DNA of 64,000 bases, taken from Martinezella calliandrae (lineage in GTDB: Bacteria > Pseudomonadota > Alphaproteobacteria > Rhizobiales > Rhizobiaceae). Under the pieces are notes generated by a model, which did not search any database, had not been told where the DNA came from, and worked only from the letters and a program-made list of their open reading frames with translations. Below, one piece after another: positions 9,144 through 17,692 of this stretch. Position numbers and translations under genes: made by a program. The DNA lies in assembly GCF_030272695.1 (NCBI RefSeq), contig NZ_JARFYN010000009.1, forward strand, positions 123,592 to 187,591, given 5' to 3'. Numbering within the stretch: position 1 is the stretch's first letter; every line of letters begins with the position of its first letter.

Positions 9144-9719
9144 TCAATTGATCGCCTTAACGGCGGTAGAAAGGCCTTTGAGGGTCGCGGTCACGCTGAT
9201 CGTCTTCCCATCCGTCGTCGGATAGGAGATCGTCGGCGCCGCGTTTTTCGAAATCTGTTCACGCATTGTGGCTCCCACCGGCAACATGCCAATGCAAACC
9301 ACCTGGCTGCATCCATCGAGTTTGATTTGTACCGGGTCTTTGCGTCCCTCGAAGCTTAGCGAGATAACGCCATCGCTCTTGGCAATCGGCGCCGTACGCA
9401 AAATCATATAGAGCTTGCCGGCCTTGGTGGCCGCAAGCGACCAACTGAAAGCGATCTGCCCTGCCTGATCTTCGATAATCTGGGTGACGTTGCAAACCCG
9501 CTGGCGAACCTTCAGGTTTTCGTCACAGATCAGCGTCCAGTTTTCGAAGGGACGAATGGTCCTCTGATAGTCGCCAAGCTTTGCGTCCGGAGGCACCACC
9601 ACTTCGGAAGGCTTTATTCGATAGCCGAAAGGACTTGCCTCCTGTCCGGCCGCGTGTGGGCCGGACAGGAGTAAGCAAACCACGAAAGCCGGGACGCCAA
9701 AGAACGCTCCTTTTAACAT
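9144..9719 (-). CDS. IalB family periplasmic protein, second gene of envelope operon
   Basis: 191 residues with a signal peptide (VPAFVVCLLLSGPHAAGQ). The IalB domain has FENWTLICDENLKVRQRVCNVTQII, SWSLAATKAGKLYMILRTAP and the paired-cysteine strand LDGCSQVVCIGMLPVG. It starts eight bases after the stop region of the broken YadA-like gene. It is more divergent from the 7392 paralogue than a recent tandem duplicate would be. Two different IalB proteins in one operon suggests they act together or on different partners. Confidence 0.85.
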   Translation of the reverse strand: MLKGAFFGVPAFVVCLLLSGPHAAGQEASPFGYRIKPSEVVVPPDAKLGDYQRTIRPFENWTLICDENLKVRQRVCNVTQIIEDQAGQIAFSWSLAATKAGKLYMILRTAPIAKSDGVISLSFEGRKDPVQIKLDGCSQVVCIGMLPVGATMREQISKNAAPTISYPTTDGKTISVTATLKGLSTAVKAIN

Positions 9720-9726
9720 GTCGGGC

Positions 9727-10198
9727 TCAATTCAAGGTGAAGCTGAGACCAGCGCCGACACCCAATTACCCGCCCGCTGCCGTGCCTGACAAATTGCCGC
9801 GAATTCGCCCGTCTTCGCTGGTGTAACCGGCGCCGAAGGCCAAGGCGCCTTCACCCCGCCAGACGCCGCCGCCGACCGCAACGCTCAGCTTACCGGGGCG
9901 ATCGTCATAACGAAGCGATGCGACAGCAAGCCCGATTGCAGCCCCCCTGCCTAGCCTCCGAGCGAACGTCCCCTAGCTCGTGGTTCAGTTGGCCAAACTT
10001 CTGGTCTGTATAGGCGTTGGCGGTGTTGATGCCATATTGAACCTGGGTATCCGTGTAGGATCTAACCTGTGTGATCCCATCGTTCAATTGGGCGACGTTG
10101 ACAGCATCGGTATTGGCCACGCCCCGGCCAACATTTGAGATGACGACCGGCGCATTTACGTCGCCGCCCTGCAGCGTGATGCTGTTCTTTTTGCTCAC
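9727..10198 (-). pseudogene. YadA-like trimeric autotransporter, C-terminal part, frameshifted
   Basis: From GTG 10198 the frame gives the adhesin neck motif VISNVGRGVANTDAVNVAQL and a stalk (VRSYTDTQVQYGINTANAYT), then shifts. The membrane anchor resumes in another frame: AAIGLAVASLRYDD, VAVGGGVWRGEGALAFGAGY and a final GAGLSFTLN ending at 9727. The first shift is one extra C in the C6 run 9942-9947 (plus strand). Two compensating one-base differences lie at 9761-9771. A TGA precedes the GTG, and no signal peptide or head is present, so the 5' end is also lost or out of frame. It may be a decayed gene, a slippage switch, or sequencing error. Confidence 0.7.
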
Positions 10199-10270
10199 TG
10201 GCCGCTGCCCGAGACCGGCTCAGAAAGCCGGCCGGGTTTCCGGGATTCATCTGTTCGGCGGGCGGGCGCC

Positions 10271-11182
10271 TCAGTGCCCCGCCTTGATGAAAGTCCCGTT
10301 CTGTAATTCGCGCATGGCCTGCCTGATCTCTTCGTGGGAGTTCATGACGATCGGTCCATGCCACGCGACCGGCTCTTGGATCGGCTTGCCGGAGACCAGC
10401 AGGAAGCGGATTCCCTTTTCGCCGGCCTGTACGGTTACTTCGTCGCCCGTATCGAAGACAACGAGCGTACGATTGCCGGACATGTCGCGAATATTCAGCT
10501 CCTCGCCATCCACTTCTTTTTCCACGCGCACGCCGAAGGGTTTCGACGCATCGCGGAAAGTGCCGGAGCCGGCAAAGATATAGGCGAAGGCATTGCGGTA
10601 GGTGTCGACCGGCAACCGTTTCTTTTTGCCCGGCGGTACGGATACGTCGAGATAGATCGGTTCGGCAGCAATGCCGTCGACCGGACCGGCCTTGCCCCAG
10701 AAGTTGCCGCAAATGACGCGCACCGCCGTGCCGTCATCATCGACAACGACGGGAATGTCGGTCGATTTGACGTCTTGGTAGCGCGGTGCCGTCATCTTAA
10801 GTGAAGAGGGCAGGTTGGCCCAGAGTTGGAAGCCATGCATGCGCCCGGCGAAATCGCCCTTCGGCATTTCCTGATGCATGATGCCGCTGCCGGCCGTCAT
10901 CCACTGGATGTCGCCAGCGCCGAGCAGGCCGCGATTGCCGAGGCTGTCCCCATGCTCAACGGTGCCGGCGAGCACATAGGTAATCGTCTCAATGCCGCGA
11001 TGCGGATGCCAGGGAAAGCCGCGTATGTATTCCGCCGGGTTGTCGTTGCGGAAGTCGTCCATCATCAGGAAGGGGTCGGTCATTGACGGCTCGCCAAAAC
11101 CGAAGACGCGGTGGAGCTTCACCCCAGCGCCTTCCATTGTCGGAACGGCCATGCTTTCATGCTTAACGGGTCGTATTGACAT
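10271..11182 (-). CDS. Pirin family protein
   Basis: A 303-residue bicupin. The N-terminal cupin shows FLMMDDFRNDNPAEYIRGFPWHPHRGIETITYVL, in which the two HxH-type ligands and the distal Glu of the metal site can be seen. GIMHQEMP completes it. The C-terminal cupin is more divergent. Bacterial pirins include quercetin 2,3-dioxygenases and regulators of metabolic enzymes; which applies here cannot be told. ATG 11182 follows AAGGTGG and gives the usual family N-terminus; the frame extends to 11263 without conservation. Confidence 0.9.
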   Translation of the reverse strand: MSIRPVKHESMAVPTMEGAGVKLHRVFGFGEPSMTDPFLMMDDFRNDNPAEYIRGFPWHPHRGIETITYVLAGTVEHGDSLGNRGLLGAGDIQWMTAGSGIMHQEMPKGDFAGRMHGFQLWANLPSSLKMTAPRYQDVKSTDIPVVVDDDGTAVRVICGNFWGKAGPVDGIAAEPIYLDVSVPPGKKKRLPVDTYRNAFAYIFAGSGTFRDASKPFGVRVEKEVDGEELNIRDMSGNRTLVVFDTGDEVTVQAGEKGIRFLLVSGKPIQEPVAWHGPIVMNSHEEIRQAMRELQNGTFIKAGH

Positions 11183-11366
11183 CTCATCCACCTTTCGTTG
11201 GCTTGAAAGGTAGCGATGCTTCATGAGCCCGTTAAGCTTCGGTTTCGAGGAAACACTGTCCACTATCCGGCGATTAAAAAATTGATCTTGGGTCCAAGAT
11301 TATCATTTGGCACCCGCCATAAGGGCGAGCAACGTCCCCGCGAATTGCGGCGAGCATGAGCTGAAG

Positions 11367-12848
11367 TCAGGCGACCAGAGTTCGGGCCTGCGTGATTTTG
11401 TAGGTATTCTTCCAAGGGCGAAGCCGTTCAAAGGCTGCGCAAGCAGCGAGCACATCCATGTCGCCATAACGCCTGCCGATGATCTGCAGCCCCACCGGTA
11501 ACCCCCTAGACATTCCGCAGGGAACCGAAGCGGCTGCGTTACCAGTCATGTTCGTGAGGTAGGTCATGCACCAACCGATTTGAGGATCGACCTCGATGCC
11601 GTTTATCTGGCTCGGGCCATTCGTCAGCCCGCCTGTAGCATTGTCGACCGGCAAGGCGGCGGTGGTAGGGGAGGCGATCAGATCATAGTGAAGAAATAGA
11701 TCGGCGAAGGCATCGAAGACGATCGAGCGCATTTCCTGATCACGTTGTCTTTCCTCCAGGGACTGCTCGGACACGCGACGCAGCCAATGCAGCAGCGGTT
11801 CCGGCATCTCATCACTGTTGTCGCCGAGAAGATCGATGCCGGAGTGCTTCAGATTTCTTAAGGCCGCGCAACTTCCCGCCGTGATGAGGCGGCACCACAG
11901 ATCGCTAAGTTCCGTCACGCTGAACGGCAATACCAACTGAACTTCATCGATGGTTGCCCCGGCATCAGCAAACGCCTGGACTGCCGATGCCACACAGTCT
12001 CCCACCTCTCGTTCGACCGGAAATATTCCAAAATCAGCAGTGTACCCGATCCGCTTACCGGCAAGGCCAGCAAATGGAAGAGGTTCTGCAAAACTTGTCG
12101 GAGTGGCGATGCTGAAAGGATCATGCGGGTCATAGCCGGCCAAACTATCCATGACCAACGCGATGTCAGCGACCGTGCGCGCAATTGGCCCCTGATAAAC
12201 GAAGGGCGATGTCGCCTCGAAGGCATTTGGCCTGGTGATCAGCGGAACTCTGCCGAATGACGGCTGAAACCCCACCACTCCGCACCATGATGCAGGAATG
12301 CGAATAGACCCGCCCCCGTCCGAAGCTCCGGCGACGGGAACGAGACCGTCGGCCACAGCCGCCGCACTTCCTCCCGATGATCCGCCGCTGTTTTTCGACA
12401 GCTCGAAAGGATTTTTGGTCGGCCCGAACAAAGGATTATCGGTCGTACCACGAAACCCCATGACAGGGCTGTTCGTCTTGCCGAGGAGAATGGCGCCGGC
12501 CGCTTCCATCTTCCGCGGATACGTGCTCCAGACGTTTGGGCGGTAGTCTCGCAAGCTGGGAATGCCGCCGAGGGTCGAAGGCCAACCGGGTTTGAAATCG
12601 AAGAGGTCCTTCATCAGGGATGGTAGTCCCGCCAAGGGACCAACGTTGTCTCCGCGCATGATGCGTTTTTCGAGGTCGGCCGCCTGATTGAGAGCACCCT
12701 CGAAATCCGTAAAAATCACCGCATTGATGCTGGGATTTCGTTGTTCGATGCGCTCGATGGCTGCGCGCACCGTCTCGACTGGCGAGATCGTTTTTTTCCT
12801 GACCAGTTCCGTGGTTTCGACCGCGGTTAGAGTTGGCAGATCCGTCAT
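11367..12848 (-). CDS. Amidase signature family amidohydrolase
   Basis: A 493-residue enzyme hydrolysing C-N amide bonds. The Ser-cisSer-Lys triad is present: Lys in LPSLMKDLFDF near residue 99, the Gly/Ser-rich loop KNSGGSSGGSAAAVADG near residue 175, and the nucleophile Ser in GASDGGGSIRIPAS near residue 200. The length is usual for the AS family. The substrate is undefined; family members include 6-aminohexanoate-dimer hydrolases, aryl-amidases and GatA. It has no GatB/C partners and a stand-alone start, so it is not part of the tRNA amidotransferase. Confidence 0.9.
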   Translation of the reverse strand: MTDLPTLTAVETTELVRKKTISPVETVRAAIERIEQRNPSINAVIFTDFEGALNQAADLEKRIMRGDNVGPLAGLPSLMKDLFDFKPGWPSTLGGIPSLRDYRPNVWSTYPRKMEAAGAILLGKTNSPVMGFRGTTDNPLFGPTKNPFELSKNSGGSSGGSAAAVADGLVPVAGASDGGGSIRIPASWCGVVGFQPSFGRVPLITRPNAFEATSPFVYQGPIARTVADIALVMDSLAGYDPHDPFSIATPTSFAEPLPFAGLAGKRIGYTADFGIFPVEREVGDCVASAVQAFADAGATIDEVQLVLPFSVTELSDLWCRLITAGSCAALRNLKHSGIDLLGDNSDEMPEPLLHWLRRVSEQSLEERQRDQEMRSIVFDAFADLFLHYDLIASPTTAALPVDNATGGLTNGPSQINGIEVDPQIGWCMTYLTNMTGNAAASVPCGMSRGLPVGLQIIGRRYGDMDVLAACAAFERLRPWKNTYKITQARTLVA

Positions 12849-13066
12849 CTTGCTTCCTCCTCAGGTTCGTTGAACGGCAATTATCTTGGCCGGTTACGTG
12901 GCGACGGGCGACCCAGACAGAAGATCAGTGGATCGCGGCAGGCCGCCGAACTGTTTGGATCATCCTCCATGAAGATGGTGACATCAACCCAAAGCGGCAG
13001 AATACTAGACCTCTGCAATCGGTTTCGGACTACCTTTTTCGTCAAGGGCAACCATCGATCCGCGTC

Positions 13067-13252
13067 CTAGTGCCAACCTAACGCGGGAGCGACATGGTTG
13101 AGGATGGATTCTGTGACATGTGCGTTGTCGTCGACGCCAAGCTGGATCGGCACCGTCAGTAGCAGAGTATCAGCCTCGGCAATAGCACTTCTCGACCAGA
13201 GCGTCGGGTTCTGCAACATAGCTACGTCCGAAAATCGCTCTCGTATTGTCAT
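13067..13252 (-). pseudogene. 3' remnant of a luciferase-like flavin monooxygenase gene
   Basis: The last 30 residues read DTLLLTVPIQLGVDDNAHV then ESILNHVAPALGWH, the characteristic C-terminus of LLM-class flavin-dependent oxidoreductases. The preceding part (MLQNPTLWSRSAIAEA) resembles the segment just before it in the family but is shortened. Nothing upstream on the minus strand restores the 300-residue barrel. The surrounding gap 12849-13517 is otherwise without a recognisable gene. Confidence 0.5.
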
Positions 13253-13517
13253 CGATGATGCCGATCGTATCGTCGGATACGGATCACCAGCCGAAATGGG
13301 CGCGGCTACGGTCGGTCACCAAGGCGGAGATGCTGCGGCTGAGCGAAACACAGGCGGCGATGTCTCACGGCAATTAGGCCCGGCCGCACGCTACATGCTA
13401 GGTAGCAAACATCAAACTCAGGTTCCGTTATGAGAGGACAATTGGTGGTTTTCTTATTGACGCGGAGACGTCAGGCGGTCGAACGAAGTTGCGTTTCATC
13501 GATAGACGGAGAGAGAG

Positions 13518-14075
13518 ATGGGCGTCAGGAATTATTTGATCGAAGGCGTTTCCGGGTCTGGCAAGACCTCAGTTGCCACCGAACTGCAGCAGCGCGGTTA
13601 CCACGCCATCCACGGTGATCGTCAGTTGGCTTATCAGGGCGATCTCCAGACAGGTGAACCGCTGGATGGCTATGCGCTTGAGCAGAACACTCTGGATGTG
13701 GTCGTCCAGCACCAGCGCCACCTTTGGGATGTCGACAAAGTCAAATCACTGGTAGCTGATCAAAGCCACCCGATCTCCTTCTTCTGCGGCGGCTCGAGGA
13801 ATTTCCATCACTTCATTGATCTGTTTGACGGGGTTTTCGTTCTCGACGTCGATTTGGACACGTTGAAGGGGAGGCTTGCCGGCAGACCTGAAGACGAGTT
13901 TGGTGGAAAACCAGCCGAACGAGAAATGATTGTACGGCTGCATGCGACGAAAGAAGACATTCCGAAGAGCGCGACGACCATTGACGCCACTGCGCCGCTC
14001 GCTTGCGTTGTCGACGATATTCTATCGATATGCGGAGAGATCGACCAAGGGCGGGCGTCTCGTAGTCTAAATTAA
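13518..14075 (+). CDS. P-loop NTPase, small-molecule kinase-like
   Basis: A 185-residue cytosolic protein. Walker A GVSGSGKTSVA lies at residues 10-20. HGDRQLAYQG is a probable acceptor region, FVLDVDLDTLKGRLAGRPEDEFGG resembles the LID region of nucleotide or gluconate kinases, and an Asp-rich segment closes the protein. ATG 13518 follows GGAGAGAGAG. Proteins of this type are annotated as AAA or nucleoside kinases in rhizobia; the acceptor is unknown. It stands alone before a strong hairpin at 14116. Confidence 0.75.
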   Translation: MGVRNYLIEGVSGSGKTSVATELQQRGYHAIHGDRQLAYQGDLQTGEPLDGYALEQNTLDVVVQHQRHLWDVDKVKSLVADQSHPISFFCGGSRNFHHFIDLFDGVFVLDVDLDTLKGRLAGRPEDEFGGKPAEREMIVRLHATKEDIPKSATTIDATAPLACVVDDILSICGEIDQGRASRSLN

Positions 14076-14115
14076 TCGCGGTGACCGGCGAAGTCGCTTT
14101 CGTTCCGTCCGGCCC

Positions 14116-14138
14116 TCACGCCGGTTTTTCCGGCGTGA
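14116..14138. terminator. Bidirectional hairpin terminator
   Basis: TCACGCCGG (14116-14124) and CCGGCGTGA (14130-14138) are perfect 9-base arms around a TTTTT loop. It lies between the ends of two convergent genes (13518-14075 plus, 14198-14434 minus), where a shared terminator is expected. No long T-run follows on either side, so Rho-independent activity is only probable. Confidence 0.6.
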
Positions 14139-14197
14139 TCGTTTCGGGGGCGCGGTACTGCCGCGCCTCTAGCCGTTTGCGGTCTGCTCTAGCTTAG

Positions 14198-14434
14198 CTA
14201 GGCCTCTTCGTAGATTAGGTCCGGTGCGACGATCCACTCGCCACGACGCAACGACATCACGTCGAGCCGTCCCCGACGATCGCGCACGGCCAATCCGACG
14301 AAATGGTAGTGGCTGCCGTTCCTGTCGATTACGGAGCCGCGTATCGGCTTGCCGCTAACGTGACCCACGACCGGCCCGACGCCCCTGGTGCCGTTGAGAA
14401 CGAAATATTCGTGCGGGATGCTGCGGCTGACCAT
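14198..14434 (-). CDS. Small conserved-looking protein, function unknown
   Basis: 78 residues, acidic/basic mixed, no signal or membrane segment. The core reads IRGSVIDRNGSHYHFVGLAV and MSLRRGEWIVAPDLIYEE, a short beta-rich pattern. Its ATG at 14434 shares bases with the TAA of the tiny upstream gene (TAATG), so the two are translationally coupled. I do not recognise a family. The coupling and the even reading frame argue that it is real. Confidence 0.55.
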   Translation of the reverse strand: MVSRSIPHEYFVLNGTRGVGPVVGHVSGKPIRGSVIDRNGSHYHFVGLAVRDRRGRLDVMSLRRGEWIVAPDLIYEEA

Positions 14435-14571
14435 TACGCGCGAACCTCGCGGTTGACGACAAGGTTTGCAGGACCTCTTGCTCCAGGTTCCACCTTTGCG
14501 GCTGAAGGCTTCGGTCGTAGCGGCCTTTTCTTCTTGATCTCGACCACGAATGGCCTCCGTTGCGGCTGCAT
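14434..14571 (-). CDS. 45-residue basic small protein coupled to the next gene
   Basis: From ATG 14571 the frame reads MQPQRRPFVVEIKKKRPLRP, continues to NLVVNREVRA and stops at TAA 14434-14436, overlapping the next ATG. AAAGGAC precedes the start by a normal distance. It has about a dozen Lys/Arg and several Pro, so it is strongly basic and probably binds nucleic acid or a partner. The RRPFVVEIKK opening resembles the N-terminus of small SyrB-type rhizobial proteins, though only weakly. The overlap and ribosome site support it. Confidence 0.5.
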   Translation of the reverse strand: MQPQRRPFVVEIKKKRPLRPKPSAAKVEPGARGPANLVVNREVRA

Positions 14572-14595
14572 TTTATGTCCTTTCGAATTCCGTTT

Positions 14596-15366
14596 TCAGG
14601 CGAAGACGCACTCGACCTGGCCAAGTGGGCCAAAGTCGACCGCCAGATGCTGACCTGACGAGACCTGATGAATTGTCGTGCAGGAACCGGTCGCGACAAC
14701 GTCGTCGGGTTCGAGCTGACGGCCGTTCGCGGCAAGTTGTCTAGCGAGCCAGGCAACGGCGTTCAAAGGATGACCCATGACCGACGCCGACTTTCCGGAA
14801 AAGACAATCTGCCTGAACAGAAAGGCCGTGACGTCGATCTCCGCTAGTTCGCCGAGTGAGACGTCGTGGAGTTCATCGCCGCAGATCGTGGCAGCATGCA
14901 GGCCGAAGTCCGCGATCGCGGCATTGTTACCCGCGAATGTCCGGCGGGTTCTGCGGCCAATGATGCCGATCGCCGGCCGACAGTCCCGGACAGCGTCGCT
15001 CAAAGTTTCGATATCGATCGGCTCGCCGGCATCGGGATAGGTTCGGCGCATCGTGATTGCGAATTCGCACTGCACGCCCATCGCTCCGGGCGGAAGCCGG
15101 AGCTCCTTTACGCCGGAAAGAAGCGACAGAGGAGGTATTTCGGAATAGACCGGCTTCGTCAGACCCAGCGCCCGGAGCGACGCATCGCTCGTACCGATGA
15201 TCGCAAAGCCCTTTCGTTCGAAACCCAAAATATCCTGCGCGGTCGCCTGGATGTCGTATGCCTCCCTTTCCGAACCGATCAGGTCTAGTGGAAGATCGCA
15301 GAGATCGTCATGGAGGCGGCTTTTGGCAAGGATGCCGGCGGTGGCGTCCTTGAGTTCGAAGTACAT
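14596..15366 (-). CDS. Fumarylacetoacetase-fold hydratase (2-keto-4-pentenoate hydratase family)
   Basis: A 256-residue enzyme of the MhpD/HpcG type, which hydrates 2-hydroxy-2,4-dienoates in aromatic meta-cleavage pathways. Visible parts are YDIQATAQDILGF at the N-terminus, QCEFAITMRR near residue 100 (metal-binding Glu region), HAATICGDELHDV, and the C-terminal GSCTTIHQV with a late DFGPLGQVEC strand. ATG 15366 follows GGAG; a TTG 12 bases earlier is less likely. No other aromatic-degradation genes are near, so the physiological substrate is open. Confidence 0.75.
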   Translation of the reverse strand: MYFELKDATAGILAKSRLHDDLCDLPLDLIGSEREAYDIQATAQDILGFERKGFAIIGTSDASLRALGLTKPVYSEIPPLSLLSGVKELRLPPGAMGVQCEFAITMRRTYPDAGEPIDIETLSDAVRDCRPAIGIIGRRTRRTFAGNNAAIADFGLHAATICGDELHDVSLGELAEIDVTAFLFRQIVFSGKSASVMGHPLNAVAWLARQLAANGRQLEPDDVVATGSCTTIHQVSSGQHLAVDFGPLGQVECVFA

Positions 15367-15633
15367 CGCATGCTCCAATTCGCAAAATTGGTTGTGCAGG
15401 CGAAATTGGAGAGGATGGCATTAGTATTCCATTCGAGCGCATGCTCGAAGAAATCAAAATCTCATAGTGATGCTGGCTCCGCACGCCACACATTTATACA
15501 ACGTTTATAAATCTCACATTGTTTCCTTATGGAATTCAAAATGCTTGGTGCAACAATCGACTGCTGCAAGGCATGAGCCTGCCCACAGAGTAGTGCTAGG
15601 GTCTCCAGCCGCCCGGAGAAACCCCTCATCTAC

Positions 15634-15909
15634 TCAGAGATATTTCGTGATGGTCTTGAACTCGTCGATCGACTGTCGCCGGTCCCTGGGAAGCGCGCCG
15701 ACCGTCTCCTCCAGGCAGTGATCAAGGTGGTCCTGGATCAGAGTCCGCTTCGCGTTGGTGATCGCCTTCTCGACCGCGGAGAGCTGCTGCGCGATGTCGA
15801 GGCATGGCTTGCCGCCCTCGATCATGGCGATGACGCTCTTCAGATGTCCTTCGGCTCGCTTGAGCCGCTTGACGATTTCCGGGTGGGTTGCGTGCGTGTG
15901 TTCTGTCAT
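15634..15909 (-). CDS. CsoR/RcnR family metal-sensing repressor (DmeR-like)
   Basis: A 91-residue all-helical repressor. The putative metal ligands are an N-terminal His cluster (His4, His6, His9), Cys36 in KPCLDIAQQL, and His61/His64/Cys65 in DHLDHCLEE, the pattern of Ni/Co-sensing RcnR/DmeR proteins. ATG 15909 gives the family length; the frame extends to 16002 without conservation. It lies on the same strand about 195 bases downstream of the CDF exporter. In R. leguminosarum dmeR and dmeF form an operon, so it most likely represses the exporter until Co or Ni is present. Confidence 0.8.
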   Translation of the reverse strand: MTEHTHATHPEIVKRLKRAEGHLKSVIAMIEGGKPCLDIAQQLSAVEKAITNAKRTLIQDHLDHCLEETVGALPRDRRQSIDEFKTITKYL

Positions 15910-16104
15910 GCCGTCTGTATCCTGCAGGAGGGAATTGGTGTCAACGGACGGCGCCGTGCCGAGCCGGTGGAGGGCCGCAACGCTGCGAACGCCGAATTTC
16001 ATCCGCGCGTTTCGTCCGGGCGACGTCTGCCGCGCAGTCGTTGATACCGGGACCTATCCTTGCCGGAGGCGTCGTCGAGACGCAAGGGAGAAGCAGCGTG
16101 CCGC

Positions 16105-17451
16105 TCAATGGTGGTGCCCTTCCGGCTCTTCCATCCGGAAGGGAAGCTCGTCCATCCGATCGCCGGCGATGAGCTTGAGGACCGCGTCGAACTCGTGAGG
16201 TTCGGCCGGAGCCTCGGTGCTTTGGAGGGTATGGTGGTCGTCGGGCGATGGGATGAGCGGGAGCGTTTCGATCACACCGCCCGGACGTTTGATCTCTACG
16301 GTAACCTGCAGGCCATGGGCATATGAGGAGATATTCAGGCGCATCCGCTCGCCCTGCGGCGTATCGACGATCTCGAGAAGGCCCGCCGCAAGCGGCGATT
16401 CTACCTTGAACGGTTCGGGCGCATGATGGTCGTGTCCGTCCGCAGCCCTGGGTGATGCTCCAGTCGTGTCTAACTGGATCGTGGCGGAACCGAGGGCCGG
16501 CAGGTGAGCTTTCAGCTCCGCCCTCAGGGCCGACAGAATTCCATTCGCCTCATCGACCGATTTCGCACCGTCGACGGCAACCGTTATATCCGTATGCAGC
16601 CTGTGGCCCAGCCAGCGGGCCTTGACGTCCTTCACCCTTCTGATGCCGGAGACGTGCTCCGCCGCATGCCGTACGTCGTCGGCGACCCCCGGCTCCACTC
16701 CGTCGAGGCTGCGCGTGATCACGGCGCGGGCCGACTGCCAGACGATACCGAAGATCGCGATCGTGATGAGTAGGCCGATGATCGGATCGGCGAGCGGAAA
16801 GCCAAGCCAGACGCCGACCGCGCCGGCAACAACCGCAAGGCTTGTCAGGCCATCGGTCCTGGCATGGTAACCGTCGGCGATCAGTGCAGCGCTGTTCATC
16901 TCGAGGCCGACCCTGATGCGGAAGATCGCCACGGCCTCGTTGCCAATGAAGCCGATCACACCAGCGACAGCGACGGTGGCGAGCTGCATGATCGGCTGCG
17001 GATGGAATAGCCGATCGACAGCCTCGTATCCAGCCACGATGGCGCTGAATAGAATGATGAGGACGATCAGCATCCCCGCCAGGTCCTCGACGCGGCCGAG
17101 GCCGTAATTGAACCTCGCCGTCGGCGGACGCCGGACCAAGGCGAATGCGATCCAGAGCGGTATGGCCGTGGTGGCATCACCGATATTGTGGATGGTGTCG
17201 GCCAGAAGTGCCACGGAGCTGGAGGCAAAGACGACGATCAATTGCAGGATCGCCGTGATAGCGAGGATGGCAAACGACCACTTGATCGCCCAAATACCGC
17301 GTTCCGACGTGGCTATGCTCGGATCGACGACACCGTGGGTATGGCCGTGCCCTCTCGCCTCCGAATGGGAATGGCCATGATCGGCATGGCTGTGATCGTG
17401 ATGATGGTGGTGCGCGCCAAAACCGAACCATTCCTTGATCGTCGTGAACAT
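16105..17451 (-). CDS. dmeF: DmeF-like CDF family divalent metal exporter
   Basis: 448 residues from ATG 17451 (GAGGATAC before it). A His-rich N-terminus (AHHHHHDHSHADHGHSH) precedes the six-helix CDF core: LLADTIHNIGDATTAIPLWI carries the HxxxD metal site in helix 2, and LIADGYHARTDGLTSLAVV the second site in helix 5. A cytosolic metallochaperone-like domain and an extra C-terminal region rich in His (DDHHTL, EGHHH) follow. It is longer than ordinary CDF proteins (about 300), as expected for DmeF, which exports Co2+ and Ni2+ by proton antiport. It is likely controlled by the CsoR/RcnR gene downstream. Confidence 0.85.
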   Translation of the reverse strand: MFTTIKEWFGFGAHHHHHDHSHADHGHSHSEARGHGHTHGVVDPSIATSERGIWAIKWSFAILAITAILQLIVVFASSSVALLADTIHNIGDATTAIPLWIAFALVRRPPTARFNYGLGRVEDLAGMLIVLIILFSAIVAGYEAVDRLFHPQPIMQLATVAVAGVIGFIGNEAVAIFRIRVGLEMNSAALIADGYHARTDGLTSLAVVAGAVGVWLGFPLADPIIGLLITIAIFGIVWQSARAVITRSLDGVEPGVADDVRHAAEHVSGIRRVKDVKARWLGHRLHTDITVAVDGAKSVDEANGILSALRAELKAHLPALGSATIQLDTTGASPRAADGHDHHAPEPFKVESPLAAGLLEIVDTPQGERMRLNISSYAHGLQVTVEIKRPGGVIETLPLIPSPDDHHTLQSTEAPAEPHEFDAVLKLIAGDRMDELPFRMEEPEGHHH

Positions 17452-17497
17452 GTATCCTCGTCGCCTTTTCATGCGCAGATGGGAAGCTGAATTCTCC

Positions 17498-17516
17498 TAT
17501 CCTCCCGGAGAGGATA
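17498..17516. promoter_or_regulatory. Candidate metal-repressor operator upstream of dmeF
   Basis: TATCCTCCCGGAGAGGATA is a perfect dyad (7-base arms TATCCTC/GAGGATA around CCGGA), 47-65 bases upstream of the dmeF start. CsoR/RcnR repressors bind GC-centred dyads flanked by AT ends, which this fits. Assignment to the downstream repressor is inference. A weaker GATA-N8-TATC dyad lies at 16043-16058, in front of the repressor gene. Confidence 0.5.
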
Positions 17517-17692
17517 TGGTCAAGGACGTGACACAGGTCAACGAATGAAATCGATCGTTCCGCCAACGTTGATACGTAGATATCTCCCCTGAGGACCGCC
17601 GCTCGGGTACTCGCTCAAATGAGGGTGGTTGCCGGCCAACTTGTCGTGCGCAGCAAGTCGCGCTTGAGCCCGAACCGACACCGGGACTTCAC

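Noticed and set aside
12833..13081. Short plus-strand ORFs downstream of the amidase start region
   Set aside because: No ribosome site or recognisable motif. A minus-strand DEKGSPKPIAEV string near 13000 faintly recalls a thioesterase tail but is too short to support.
13098..13433. 111-residue plus-strand ORF
   Set aside because: It is antisense to the luciferase-like remnant and has no motif.
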